Below are positions 42,812-51,599 of a DNA stretch of 64,000 nucleotides, in pieces. Under the pieces are notes generated by a model, which did no database searches, was not told the origin of the DNA, and worked only from the letters and a program-made list of their open reading frames with translations. Source of the DNA: Flavobacteriaceae bacterium UBA7302 (GTDB lineage Bacteria; Bacteroidota; Bacteroidia; Flavobacteriales; Flavobacteriaceae); the NCBI GenBank assembly GCA_002471825.1, contig DKQS01000007.1:545538-609537 (forward strand), written 5' to 3'. Each line of letters begins with the position of its first letter. The first letter of the stretch is position 1. The position numbers and the translations under genes were made by a program.

Positions 42812-43261
42812 ATGAAGATTGATGGAATCGATAAAATCATAATCAAGAGTTTGGTCAAAGATGCGCGAACTCCTATTCTGACCATTGCCAGAAAAGTGGG
42901 GGTATCTGGAGCTGCCATTCACCAGCGATTGAAGAAGTTGGACAAATCCAAGTTGATCGACGGTTACCAAATGGTATTGAATCCAAAGGCTTTGGGTTAT
43001 TCTACTACCGCTTTTGTAGGGATCTTCTTAGATGCTTCCAGTCAATATTCATCGGCCATCAAGCGATTGAAAGAAATTCCAGAAATCGTAGAAAGTCATT
43101 ACACCACCGGTAACTATGCCATCTTCATCAAAATTATGTGTAAGAACAATGAAGATTTGATGCATTTGTTAAATAAGGATATCCAAACCATTAAAGGGGT
43201 TTCGAGAACGGAAACTTTTATTTCTTTAGACCAACAGATTGATCGACAAATATCAATTTAA
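42812..43261 (+). CDS. Lrp/AsnC family transcriptional regulator
   Basis: 149 residues. N-terminal winged HTH (DKIIIKSLVKDARTPILTIARKVGVSGAAIHQRLKKLDK) and C-terminal RAM/AsnC ligand domain (STTAFVGIFLDASSQ, VVESHYTTGNYAIF variant). Controls amino-acid-related genes in well-studied members, but the ligand here is unknown. It lies alone between the accC terminator and a 208-bp stretch that holds a direct repeat and a terminator. Confidence 0.92.
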   Translation: MKIDGIDKIIIKSLVKDARTPILTIARKVGVSGAAIHQRLKKLDKSKLIDGYQMVLNPKALGYSTTAFVGIFLDASSQYSSAIKRLKEIPEIVESHYTTGNYAIFIKIMCKNNEDLMHLLNKDIQTIKGVSRTETFISLDQQIDRQISI

Positions 43262-43302
43262 TACCCACACCACCTTCTCACATTTTCCGAAGAAAACCAA
43301 TT

Positions 43303-43346
43303 ATCGATAGTCTTTGATTGATCATCGATGTTTGATTGTCATCGAC
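43303..43346 (+). repeat. Imperfect direct repeats with ATCGAT cores (43303, 43324, 43341)
   Basis: ATCGATAGTCTTTGATTG at 43303 and ATCGATGTTTGATTG at 43324 start 21 bp apart; a partial third copy (ATCGAC) starts at 43341. They lie between lrp and the propeller kinase. Possible regulator binding site. Confidence 0.4.
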
Positions 43347-43438
43347 CTTATCATCCTGAATAGTAACGTGTTGCTCATCTATCTTTGATGGAAATTACAA
43401 CACGATTATAAGTTGGGGGATTTATAATTCGTTCGCGA

Positions 43439-43464
43439 AACTGGAGGAAACTCCAGTTTTTTTT
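43439..43464 (+). terminator. Strong hairpin terminator upstream of the propeller kinase
   Basis: Perfect 8-bp stem AACTGGAG/CTCCAGTT (43439-43446 with 43451-43458), GAAA tetraloop, T-run to 43464. It is 178 bp after the lrp stop and 50 nt before the chosen kinase start, so it may end lrp or act as an attenuator. Confidence 0.75.
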
Positions 43465-43514
43465 ATGGAATGAATTCCTTTCCACTGAAATTATTTTTAT
43501 TTTTCAGACTGAAA

Positions 43515-46500
43515 ATGAAAAGATCCCAAAAGGCGTTCGTCTTATTTTTCTTGTTATTAGGTTTTGCCTCCCATTGTCAGACCTCTAAAAACATCATCAG
43601 CAATAGGGTGCAATACACATCCAATGAGGGGTATCACATCATCGCACCAACAACAGCGGTCTATGGTCATCTGGGTTTTTTATGGATTACTGGAAATAAT
43701 GCTGACAATCAGAACTTTCTTTTTGAGAATCAAGAAATCGTTATTCAACGATTTGATGGAATCGGTTTTTATGACGTTCCTTTACCAGAAACCGATGCTA
43801 CAATTATCAATGCATTCTTGTTTCAAGACAATCCAAGAGGTTTATTTATAAGAATCGATTATAAGGATAAGAAGACCGATCTCTATCACATTAACCCAGA
43901 AACCCAAGTCTTTACCTTGATTGAGAATTATATTGAGGTTGATGGTAAATACGGTTATGTAACGAGCTTTAATCTTAATGGTGAACTGACTTTTGTTCAT
44001 TGTGGTAAAGAGGAGGTGGCCTTGATTAAGATTGAAAATAATAGGGCTGTCGTTAAGGATTCAGTCCCATTTGAGTACAATACCAATTTTAGCTTTCCTA
44101 ACTGGCTATCTCATGATGGTGAATACACCTTTTTAAGAGTGATGGATGGTGTGCATTATGTAGTTAAATATGATGGTACTTTCGTCAAGAAAATGACCCG
44201 AGATGATTTCGATTTTCAAGACAATCAACCTCCGATTGTTCTCGAACATCTGAATTATGCGTGTAAAATTGACGGGAAGTATATCTATTCTTCATACGAT
44301 CATCCCAACATATTTCTGGAGTTTGACGAAGTGAATTTTCGCTTGAAACAAATCGATACCCATGCGTATAGGGAAAATGATATTTGGCATTGGGTGGGAA
44401 CGAGTAATAAATACTTGTACACCTATTCGTTGATCAAAGAAGGAGCTGAGTTAAAGGTCATCAATAAGAATACTTTTAAAATTGAAGAATCCTTTCAAAC
44501 CGACGGATTTCATGTGGTTGCAGAACGTGATTTGAATAAAGAAGTGGTGCTACTCTACAATAATACGGTTGATCGAATCCTATTCAATCAGAATAAGATA
44601 GATACGTATTTGAAAGGAGAAAGTATTCGGGCGATGTTGGAGATTTCCGAGGATCGCTACTTGATTTCTACCGATAATAAAGGAATTTTCGAATTGAATA
44701 CTCGAACTAAGGAAACCAAGAAGATAAAGTTCACCTACAGAGGGAAAGAAGTATTTATAACTGAACCGAGAGAAATCATCAAAACTTCAGATGGTTATAT
44801 CTTTAATGATACTAGTAACTTGTATGAGGTAAATTCAAACTATCAGGTTCAACAAATACACAATCACCCACTATGGTTTGAAGAAACCATTCAAATCGGA
44901 GATAAGATTTATAAGGGTGGAGTTCACCATCTCGGAATGCTTGCTTTTGACATTCAAACAAAAACCTATGAGCGGCTGGAAGATTATGCTTTCCAAACCA
45001 GAGAGTTTGCCACCAATGGATCTGATCTTTACATTGTATCGGTAAATAAAGGCTTCTTTGTCTATCAAAATGGCGTCTTTTTAAATTTCCTTCCAGAGAA
45101 CGAGATAGCTGAAAACCTACTCTCCATTTCTTACAGTGAATCACATGGTGTATTGGTGTCAACCAAGCAAGGCAAAATTTATGCTTTTGATTTAGAAAAG
45201 AAAGAATTTGACTTGTTTTACGAAGATAATTTGAAGGCATCCATCGTCGGGATGATTCTGGATGAATCCGGTGTATTATGGTTGAATACTTATGCCGGAA
45301 TTGTTTCCTACAATCCACAAACCAACCAAGAAAAAAGATATACCAAAAAAGACGGAATTTATGAGTTAGAAGGGAATCGGTATAGTACATATAAAGACTC
45401 AAAGGGCAATCTTTTCATAGGAAGTTTTAAAGGATTGAGTGTCTTTAATCCACAAGAACTAAAAGTTTCAGAAAAGGATTTAAGCCTTCAATTCACTGAA
45501 CTTTCATTTTATAATAAGAACTACAAAGAATGGACGACCCATCGCGATTTGAATTTTATCAAATCTCAAGATGAAATCATATTACCTTCTTTCAACCAAA
45601 GGTTTAGCGCAAAAGTCTCACTATTGGATATTGTAAATCATAAGAATTACAAATATCGCTACCGATTGAATGATGATTCGGAAGAAGAGAGTTCTGAGTG
45701 GAGCTCCTTGTACTTAGAAAATGAGATTGTATTTTCTAATTTGTCTGCAGGAAATTACACACTACAAGTAGAAGCACTGAGTGCCATCAATCAGAATCAG
45801 GGTAACCTACTCGAATTGAGTATTATTTCAGAGAAAATATTTTATCGAACCTGGTGGTTTACCATACTTGTCCTTTTATCTATTGTTTCCTTTTTTAGCT
45901 ACCTGTTCTATCAGTTCAAATCAAAAGAACGCTTGTATGCTGAGAATCAAATTGCAATGAATGAGGCAAAGATCAAGGAGGCCATGATGCTAGAAATTCA
46001 TCACCGTATCAAGAATAACTTGCAGGTGGTTTCAGGCTTATTGAGTATCCAAGCCTTTAATAGTACCAATCCCGAATTGAAATCAAAATTAAAAGATAGT
46101 CAGGGGCGAATTGAATCCATCGCAGGGATACACAACATTCTTTACAAAGGTGATAGCCAAGAAGACGTCCTTGTAGAAGAGTATTTTAACGACATTATAA
46201 CCTATAACAAAACGCTTTTTACGATTCCCGTAGCCTATGTTTTAGATATTGACGATGTGAGTCTTTCTATGGATAAAGCAATTCCTCTGGCATTGACATT
46301 AAACGAATTGATTAATAATTCTCATAAACACGCTTTTCAAAATATTGAAGCACCCCAAATCAAAGTTAGCTTTAAAAAGGACAAGGATATTGTGGTTTTT
46401 GATTACCAAGACAATGGGGAGTTTAAAGTGAAAACAGAGGAACGTGTTTCTATGGGGATGAAAATTATCAACATGATGATTAGTCAATTGAAAGGTGAAG

Positions 46501-46559
46501 TGGAATACTTGACTGAAAAAAGTTTCCATATCAAAATTAAAATCAACCTTAGTAAATAG
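43515..46559 (+). CDS. Propeller-type sensor histidine kinase (HisKA_2)
   Basis: The frame begins at ATG 43470, but that lies 5 nt after a terminator and gives an N-terminus without a good signal peptide; ATG at 43515 (MKRSQKAFVLFFLLLGF) gives one. 1,014 residues. Periplasmic propeller repeats (for example ASIVGMILDESGVLWLNTYAGIV, GNRYSTYKDSKGNLFIGSF), a Y_Y_Y-like domain, a transmembrane helix near 783-803, then HisKA_2 with the phospho-His in EIHHRIKNNLQV (His at 45999) and HATPase with INNSHKHAF and DYQDNGEF. Its partner is the LytTR regulator 34 nt downstream. Confidence 0.88.
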   Translation: MKRSQKAFVLFFLLLGFASHCQTSKNIISNRVQYTSNEGYHIIAPTTAVYGHLGFLWITGNNADNQNFLFENQEIVIQRFDGIGFYDVPLPETDATIINAFLFQDNPRGLFIRIDYKDKKTDLYHINPETQVFTLIENYIEVDGKYGYVTSFNLNGELTFVHCGKEEVALIKIENNRAVVKDSVPFEYNTNFSFPNWLSHDGEYTFLRVMDGVHYVVKYDGTFVKKMTRDDFDFQDNQPPIVLEHLNYACKIDGKYIYSSYDHPNIFLEFDEVNFRLKQIDTHAYRENDIWHWVGTSNKYLYTYSLIKEGAELKVINKNTFKIEESFQTDGFHVVAERDLNKEVVLLYNNTVDRILFNQNKIDTYLKGESIRAMLEISEDRYLISTDNKGIFELNTRTKETKKIKFTYRGKEVFITEPREIIKTSDGYIFNDTSNLYEVNSNYQVQQIHNHPLWFEETIQIGDKIYKGGVHHLGMLAFDIQTKTYERLEDYAFQTREFATNGSDLYIVSVNKGFFVYQNGVFLNFLPENEIAENLLSISYSESHGVLVSTKQGKIYAFDLEKKEFDLFYEDNLKASIVGMILDESGVLWLNTYAGIVSYNPQTNQEKRYTKKDGIYELEGNRYSTYKDSKGNLFIGSFKGLSVFNPQELKVSEKDLSLQFTELSFYNKNYKEWTTHRDLNFIKSQDEIILPSFNQRFSAKVSLLDIVNHKNYKYRYRLNDDSEEESSEWSSLYLENEIVFSNLSAGNYTLQVEALSAINQNQGNLLELSIISEKIFYRTWWFTILVLLSIVSFFSYLFYQFKSKERLYAENQIAMNEAKIKEAMMLEIHHRIKNNLQVVSGLLSIQAFNSTNPELKSKLKDSQGRIESIAGIHNILYKGDSQEDVLVEEYFNDIITYNKTLFTIPVAYVLDIDDVSLSMDKAIPLALTLNELINNSHKHAFQNIEAPQIKVSFKKDKDIVVFDYQDNGEFKVKTEERVSMGMKIINMMISQLKGEVEYLTEKSFHIKIKINLSK

Positions 46560-46593
46560 CAGTTACATTTTAATTAAAATCAGGCCAAGAAAG

Positions 46594-47259
46594 ATGAAAC
46601 CCTATCGAGTTTATATTTTAGAAGATGAGTTTATTACTCAAGAAGTTATCAAGCAGACCTTGGAATCGTTGGATTGTGTTGTTTGCGGAATGAATTCAAA
46701 TGCCGAAAAAGCCTTGACAGAGATCCAGTCTTTAAAACCTGATTTGGCTTTTTTAGACATTCGAGTAGATGGTGAAAAAACTGGAATCTGGTTGGGGAAT
46801 CAACTGGAAATCCCCATTGTTTATCTAACTGCATTTACTGATGAGAAAAATATTAAAGATGCGGTTCGGACCAATCCGATTAGTTATGTCAATAAACCTT
46901 TTAAAGAAAAAGATTTGATGATTGCGCTTGAGTTGGCAAAAAGCAAACTTCAAGAGGAGAAAGAATTGTTGGTAAAAGATAAAAACGTGACTGTTAAGGT
47001 CAAGGTTAATGATATTTTATTTGCCAAGAAAGAAGATCATTATTTAGTCCTTCATACGGAAGATGGAAATAAACTGATTCGATCTACGGTTCAGGAATTT
47101 CTTGAAAATGTAAACGGAGATTTTATCCAAGTACATCGATCGTTTATTGTCAATAAAAACTTTGTTTCTGGTGTTTCCAATAAAATGGTGAAAGTTCTTG
47201 ACCATGAAATCCCCATTTCTCAGTCATTTTTAAAGTCCGCAAAATCTGAATTGATCTAA
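46594..47259 (+). CDS. LytTR-family response regulator
   Basis: 221 residues. Receiver with D55 in LAFLDIRVDG, Lys in VNKPFKEK near 104, and a LytTR DNA-binding domain at about 125-221 (ILFAKKEDHYLVLHT, FIQVHRSFIVNKNF). Pairs with the upstream propeller kinase (34-nt gap). An 11-bp perfect direct repeat with 21-bp spacing follows 42 bp after its stop (47302-47333), a fitting LytTR site; see findings. Confidence 0.93.
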   Translation: MKPYRVYILEDEFITQEVIKQTLESLDCVVCGMNSNAEKALTEIQSLKPDLAFLDIRVDGEKTGIWLGNQLEIPIVYLTAFTDEKNIKDAVRTNPISYVNKPFKEKDLMIALELAKSKLQEEKELLVKDKNVTVKVKVNDILFAKKEDHYLVLHTEDGNKLIRSTVQEFLENVNGDFIQVHRSFIVNKNFVSGVSNKMVKVLDHEIPISQSFLKSAKSELI

Positions 47260-47301
47260 TTCACCCATTGTTTTTTGTGCTTTTTTTACATAAAAAGTCT
47301 C

Positions 47302-47333
47302 CATTCACGACAAAAATGATGTCATTCACGACA
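47302..47333 (+). repeat. Perfect 11-bp direct repeat at 21-bp spacing; candidate LytTR site
   Basis: CATTCACGACA at 47302-47312 and again at 47323-47333, 10 bp apart. LytTR domains bind paired direct half-sites on the same face of the helix about two turns apart; link to the adjacent regulator is inferred. Confidence 0.55.
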
Positions 47334-47612
47334 TTTTTTTCTGTATGTCTGTAAACTGTTCTAATTTTCTATTGAAAAGAAAAAGTCTCATTGATTCATT
47401 AACCAAAATTTCCTGAAGAAACCAAAATTCTGAATTGGGAAAAGCTATGACGAAAAAGATTAATGTACCAGACTGTGGCGTAAGAGAAAACTGATCGCTG
47501 CAGTTTGACGTGCATTATTAAAAAGAAAGCATACTAACCTTGTTATGTTAATTATAATTATAGCGGGGGCTACAAAACGTAACATCTTAGAATTTAAGCG
47601 AACTGGTTAGTA

Positions 47613-47647
47613 AAAAGTCCGAACAAATTGTTCGGACTTTTGTTTTA
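47613..47647 (+). terminator. Strong hairpin terminator
   Basis: Perfect 13-bp stem (47613-47625 with 47629-47641), 3-nt loop, T-rich tail on both strands; can also serve the minus-strand gene ending at 47696. Confidence 0.88.
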
Positions 47648-47695
47648 GAAATGCCATTGGGTTCATTTCTAATTAAGAAACTCCAATTAACATTA

Positions 47696-48040
47696 TTAAA
47701 TATTTTTCAATTGTACCGGTAAGGTGTACAAGGTTCTAGCTTTTAGCTTTCTAGAATCTATTTTTTTATTTTGAAGTTTTCTCTTTACAAAAATCTTAAA
47801 TTCTCTATTGGTTGAGCTTACCGAAATTACAATCATTTCGTTTTTGTCATTAACGGTAAATAAAACTTCGGCTTTTGAAGTTTCATCAATAGCAAAAGGA
47901 GCTTGGCTACCTAACAGTGCCGTGATTTCAGAGTTAAGATTTCTACTTTCTTTTATGGGGTCGTTTACTTCTGTGGCATTTGAAGAAATAGTCGCAAAAC
48001 AGATTGCGAAAATGGCAATGATTGATTTTAAATTTTTCAT
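47696..48040 (-). CDS. Small secreted protein, function unknown
   Basis: 114 residues with a signal peptide (1-22, cut after NAT). The remainder (EVLFTVNDKNEMIVISVSS, ARTLYTLPVQLK) resembles the short TonB-C-like exported proteins found in flavobacteria, but that match is weak. No partner is evident. Convergent with the 47.3-47.6 kb transcript; the shared terminator lies at 47613-47647. Confidence 0.7.
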   Translation of the reverse strand: MKNLKSIIAIFAICFATISSNATEVNDPIKESRNLNSEITALLGSQAPFAIDETSKAEVLFTVNDKNEMIVISVSSTNREFKIFVKRKLQNKKIDSRKLKARTLYTLPVQLKNI

Positions 48041-48361
48041 AGTGAATTGATAATTAAATGAAACGTGTTTATAATAAAGACGGCTAATTTTTTAAAAATG
48101 TTACATGAAGGAATTCAAATCAATTCAACTTTTGAAGTTTTTATGTTTGGGTAAAAATCTCGGAGATGGCCTGCTTTATTGAGTTTTTTCAGTTTTAAAC
48201 AAGGAGTGAAAAATTTTCAGAAAAAACCATAATTTGGAGGAAGTTGCGAGGTGAGTCGATGAATTTGTAACTAGAAATGAAGCTTATACAATCTTCGTTG
48301 AGTCCCGCTATCTCATTTTTTCATTCAAAATCTCCCATGAGCGAGCTCAAGAGAATTCTCA
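48041..48361. other. About 320-bp intergenic stretch, nothing recognised
   Basis: Between the small secreted protein gene and the tRNA terminator. AT-rich, no ORF of note, no convincing RNA or repeat. Confidence 0.5.
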
Positions 48362-48394
48362 TAAAAAAAAGCCTAAACAAATCGTTTAGGCTTT
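48362..48394 (-). terminator. Terminator of the tRNA cluster
   Basis: Perfect 11-bp stem (48368-48378 with 48384-48394) followed on the minus strand by a T-tract, just after tRNA-Leu. Confidence 0.9.
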
Positions 48395-48400
48395 CATCTG

Positions 48401-48486
48401 TACAGAAGGCGGGACTTGAACCCGCACGGACATTACTGTCCACTGGATTTTAAGTCCAGCGTGTCTACCAATTCCACCACTTCTGC
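48401..48486 (-). tRNA. tRNA-Leu (TAA)
   Basis: 86 nt with the long variable arm of class II tRNA. Acceptor GCAGAAG pairs with CTTCTGT, with discriminator A; T arm has GGTTCAAGTCC. Anticodon stem-loop CTGGACTTAAAATCCAG gives anticodon TAA. Confidence 0.95.
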
Positions 48487-48502
48487 AGCTAAAATTTTGT
48501 AG

Positions 48503-48574
48503 AGCGAAAGACGGGATTTGAACCCGCGACCCTCACCTTGGCAAGGTGATGCTCTACCCCTGAGCTACTTTCGC
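48503..48574 (-). tRNA. tRNA-Gly (GCC)
   Basis: 72 nt; acceptor GCGAAAG with CTTTCGC, discriminator T; anticodon loop CCTTGCCAAGG gives GCC; T arm GGTTCAAATCC. Confidence 0.95.
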
Positions 48575-48592
48575 AAAAGAGTTTAAGAACTG

Positions 48593-48666
48593 CTCCCCCT
48601 CTTGGGCTCGAACCAAGGACCCTCTGATTAACAGTCAGATGCTCTAACCAACTGAGCTAAGGAGGA
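48593..48666 (-). tRNA. tRNA-Asn (GTT)
   Basis: 74 nt; acceptor TCCTCCT pairs with AGGGGGA, discriminator G, with partly encoded CA after it; anticodon loop CTGACTGTTAATCAG gives GTT; T arm GGTTCGAGCC. Confidence 0.95.
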
Positions 48667-48691
48667 ATTTCACATTCTACAAATGCGAGTG

Positions 48692-48721
48692 CAAATATAG
48701 ACCTTTTTGTAATATTGACAA
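48692..48721 (-). promoter_or_regulatory. Promoter of the tRNA-Asn/Gly/Leu cluster
   Basis: On the minus strand TTG (48719-48721), 19 nt, then TATATTTG (48692-48699): a full Bacteroidota -33/-7 promoter, 25 nt before tRNA-Asn. The best complete promoter in the window. Confidence 0.8.
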
Positions 48722-48799
48722 ATACTTTACAAAAAAATAAAATCACTTTTTTGCGCTTTTTCTAACAGAAAACAAGGACCTTTTTTTTGCTAAAATTTG

Positions 48800-48807
48800 T
48801 ATTTTTG
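48800..48807 (+). promoter_or_regulatory. Candidate -7 box for sucA-sucB (TATTTTTG)
   Basis: Exact TAnnTTTG match 35 nt before the sucA ATG. Confidence 0.5.
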
Positions 48808-48842
48808 CTGGCATTATTTGATGATAACTCGCTTACACATTC

Positions 48843-51572
48843 ATGGATAAGTTTTCTTTTTTAAATGCAGCGCATTCTGGCTTCATTGCAGATCTATACG
48901 ATCAATATCTTTTAAATCCTGATTCCGTAGAACCAAGTTGGAGAAGTTTCTTTCAAGGTTATGATCTGGCCAACGAAAATTATTCGGAAGAAACAGGACT
49001 TCCTGATTTTGAAGTACCCGATGAGGTTCGAAAAGAATTCTTAGTGATCGATTTGATTAATGGCTATCGAACAAGAGGTCATTTGTTTACCAAAACGAAT
49101 CCGGTTCGAGATCGAAGAAAGTACCTGCCTACCTTGGAATTAGAAAATTTTGGGCTTTCAGAAAACGATTTAGAAACTCAATTTTCAGCTGGAGAAATTT
49201 TAGGATTGGGAAAGACAACCCTTTCGAAAATTATTGAACAGCTGAAAAGTACCTACTGTGATTCCATTGGGGTCGAGTACATGTACATGCGAAATCCGGA
49301 AAAAATCAAATGGTGGCAAAACCGTTTGAATCAAAATGACAATCATCCTTCTTACACTGTTGAGGATAAGAAATACATTCTAACCAAATTGACGCAGGCA
49401 GTAACTTTTGAGAGCTTTCTGCAAAAGAAATATGTGGGGCAGAAGCGTTTTTCGCTTGAAGGAGGGGAAACGCTCATCCCAGGTTTAAGTGTTTTCTTGA
49501 GAAATGCCGCTGAGAAATACGACGTCAAAGAATGTGTTTTGGGGATGGCCCATAGAGGTCGTTTGAATACCTTGGTCAACATCTTTAAAAAACCAGTACG
49601 CGATTTGTTTAGCGAATTTGAAGGAAAAGATTTTGCTGATGAATCCATTGATGGGGACGTAAAATACCACCTCGGATTAACACTCAGTAAAACTTATCGA
49701 AACGGTAGTGAGATTAAAATGAATCTGGTACCGAATCCATCCCACCTTGAGACAGTTGCCTCGGTAGCGGAAGGGATTACGAGAGCGAAAATAGATAACA
49801 AATACGACGGAGACGCCAGCAAGATCATTCCAATTGTAGTACACGGTGACGCGGCTATTGCCGGACAAGGTATTGCCTATGAAGTGGTTCAAATGGCTAA
49901 GTTGAACGGATATAAAACTGGAGGAACCATTCACATCGTGGTAAACAATCAAATCGGATTTACTACCAATTACCTGGATGGTCGTTCGAGTACCTATTGT
50001 ACCGATGTTGGCAAGGTAACTTTGTCGCCCGTATTGCACGTAAATGCAGATGATACAGAAGCAGTGTGTCATGCTATGCAAATGGCCTTGGACTTCCGAA
50101 TGAAGTTCAATACTGATATTTTCATCGATTTATTGGGTTATCGAAAGTACGGACATAACGAAGGTGATGAACCTCGTTTTACCCAGCCTACGCTTTATAA
50201 AGCCATTGCAAAACATCCAAATCCGAAAGATATTTATGTAGAGCGCTTGCTCGAAGAACAATCGGTTGATAAGGCTTATGCTGATGAAGTAACCAACGAA
50301 TTTCGCGATATGTTGAACCGTGAGTTCGACAAGTCCAAAGAAGATAAAACTTCTAAAGTAGAGGAGTTCATGGAATCTACTTGGGAAGAATATCATAGAG
50401 CCGATCTTGACGGAATGTTAGCACCTATCGAAACAACCTATGACGTTGAGAAATTAAAAGGCATTGCCAAAGTCGTATCTACGGTACCAGCAAATGCCAA
50501 TTTCGTTCGCAAAGCGCAACGAATTCTCGACGGTAGACGAAAAATGGTGTTCGAATCCAATCAGTTGGACTGGGGTATGGCCGAGAATTTGGCTTACGGA
50601 AGTTTGATGGAAGAAGGCTATGACGTTCGAATTTCAGGTCAAGATGTGGAGCGAGGTACATTCTCTCACAGACACGCAGTGCTTCGAGATGAAGTAACCG
50701 AAGAACGCATCAATCTATTAAATACCAATCCGAATAACAAAGGAAAAATGTATATCTACAATTCCTTGTTATCTGAATACGGAGTACTTGGTTTTGATTA
50801 TGGTTATGCCATGGCAAATCCGAATACCTTAACCATTTGGGAAGCACAGTTCGGAGATTTTTCCAATGGAGCTCAAATTATTTTTGATCAATATATTTCG
50901 GCAGCTGAAGACAAATGGAAAATTCAGAATGGTATTGTAGTTCTTTTACCACATGGTTATGAAGGACAAGGTTCTGAGCATTCATCAGCTAGAATTGAAC
51001 GATATTTACAACTATGTGCCATTGACAACATGACGGTTGCCAATTGTACAAGTCCGGCCAACTTCTATCACTTGTTGCGTAGACATATGAAGCGCAAACA
51101 CCGAAAGCCATTGGTGGTGTTTACTCCGAAAAGTTTACTTAGACACCCCAAGGTAATCAACCCAATCGAAGATTTAGCCACTGGAAAATTCCAAGAAGTG
51201 ATTGATGATACGGTAAATCCAAAAGGTGTGAAAAAGATGGTGTTCTGTATGGGTAAATTCTATTACGATTTGCTCGCAGAGCGAGAAAAAAATGGTAGAG
51301 AAGACATTGCCTTAGTGAGAATAGAGCAATTGTTCCCATTGCATAAAGAAAAGATTCAAAAGGTCATTGATCGCTATCCAAATGTGAAAGAATACATCTG
51401 GGCGCAAGAGGAACCAAGAAATATGGGTGCATGGAGTTACATGCTACAACGCTTTGAATTGGTTGATTTGACGGTAAGGTCTCGAAATTATTATGCGGTA
51501 CCAGCAGCTGGTTCTACAACTCGATTTAAGAAAAGACATCAAGCCGTCATTGATAGTGTATTTAACGATTAA
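48843..51572 (+). CDS. sucA: 2-oxoglutarate dehydrogenase E1 component
   Basis: 909 residues, typical E1o length. N-terminal FLNAAHSGFIADLYDQYLLNPDSVEPSWRSFF segment, thiamine-diphosphate region GMAHRGRLNTL near residue 234 and HGDAAIAGQGIAYE near 333, HNEGDEPRFTQP near 438, and transketolase-type C-terminal (GQDVERGTFSHRHAVL, YEGQGSEHSSARIER). Decarboxylates 2-oxoglutarate in the TCA cycle. Co-transcribed with the E2 gene 27 nt downstream; E3 is not in the window. Confidence 0.97.
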   Translation: MDKFSFLNAAHSGFIADLYDQYLLNPDSVEPSWRSFFQGYDLANENYSEETGLPDFEVPDEVRKEFLVIDLINGYRTRGHLFTKTNPVRDRRKYLPTLELENFGLSENDLETQFSAGEILGLGKTTLSKIIEQLKSTYCDSIGVEYMYMRNPEKIKWWQNRLNQNDNHPSYTVEDKKYILTKLTQAVTFESFLQKKYVGQKRFSLEGGETLIPGLSVFLRNAAEKYDVKECVLGMAHRGRLNTLVNIFKKPVRDLFSEFEGKDFADESIDGDVKYHLGLTLSKTYRNGSEIKMNLVPNPSHLETVASVAEGITRAKIDNKYDGDASKIIPIVVHGDAAIAGQGIAYEVVQMAKLNGYKTGGTIHIVVNNQIGFTTNYLDGRSSTYCTDVGKVTLSPVLHVNADDTEAVCHAMQMALDFRMKFNTDIFIDLLGYRKYGHNEGDEPRFTQPTLYKAIAKHPNPKDIYVERLLEEQSVDKAYADEVTNEFRDMLNREFDKSKEDKTSKVEEFMESTWEEYHRADLDGMLAPIETTYDVEKLKGIAKVVSTVPANANFVRKAQRILDGRRKMVFESNQLDWGMAENLAYGSLMEEGYDVRISGQDVERGTFSHRHAVLRDEVTEERINLLNTNPNNKGKMYIYNSLLSEYGVLGFDYGYAMANPNTLTIWEAQFGDFSNGAQIIFDQYISAAEDKWKIQNGIVVLLPHGYEGQGSEHSSARIERYLQLCAIDNMTVANCTSPANFYHLLRRHMKRKHRKPLVVFTPKSLLRHPKVINPIEDLATGKFQEVIDDTVNPKGVKKMVFCMGKFYYDLLAEREKNGREDIALVRIEQLFPLHKEKIQKVIDRYPNVKEYIWAQEEPRNMGAWSYMLQRFELVDLTVRSRNYYAVPAAGSTTRFKKRHQAVIDSVFND

Positions 51573-51599
51573 TAAAAACTTACTTATAAAAAAGAAAAC

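Larger units (their letters stand above)
47260..47695 (+). other. 436-bp noncoding region with direct repeat and terminator
   Basis: No convincing ORF. It holds the 21-bp-spaced repeat at 47302-47333 and ends in the strong hairpin at 47613-47641. Between them lie about 280 nt of plus-strand sequence without coding potential, containing a GC-rich island (GCGGGGGCT near 47565). A regulated small RNA or a long 3' UTR of the LytTR gene are both possible; not identified. Confidence 0.45.

Noticed and set aside
43303..43346. CRISPR-like array
   Set aside because: Only two and a part imperfect units, spacing 21 and 17 bp, no cas genes.
44812..45402. Minus-strand ORF of 196 aa inside the propeller kinase
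   Set aside because: Antisense shadow; composition Trp/His-rich and unlike any family.
47446..47493. 15-codon ORF in the 47.3-47.7 kb gap
   Set aside because: Too short, no supporting start context or conservation evidence.
47555..47610. Similarity of the GGGGG-to-GCGAACTGG stretch with 43413-43445
   Set aside because: Shared features are short and gapped; it could be chance.
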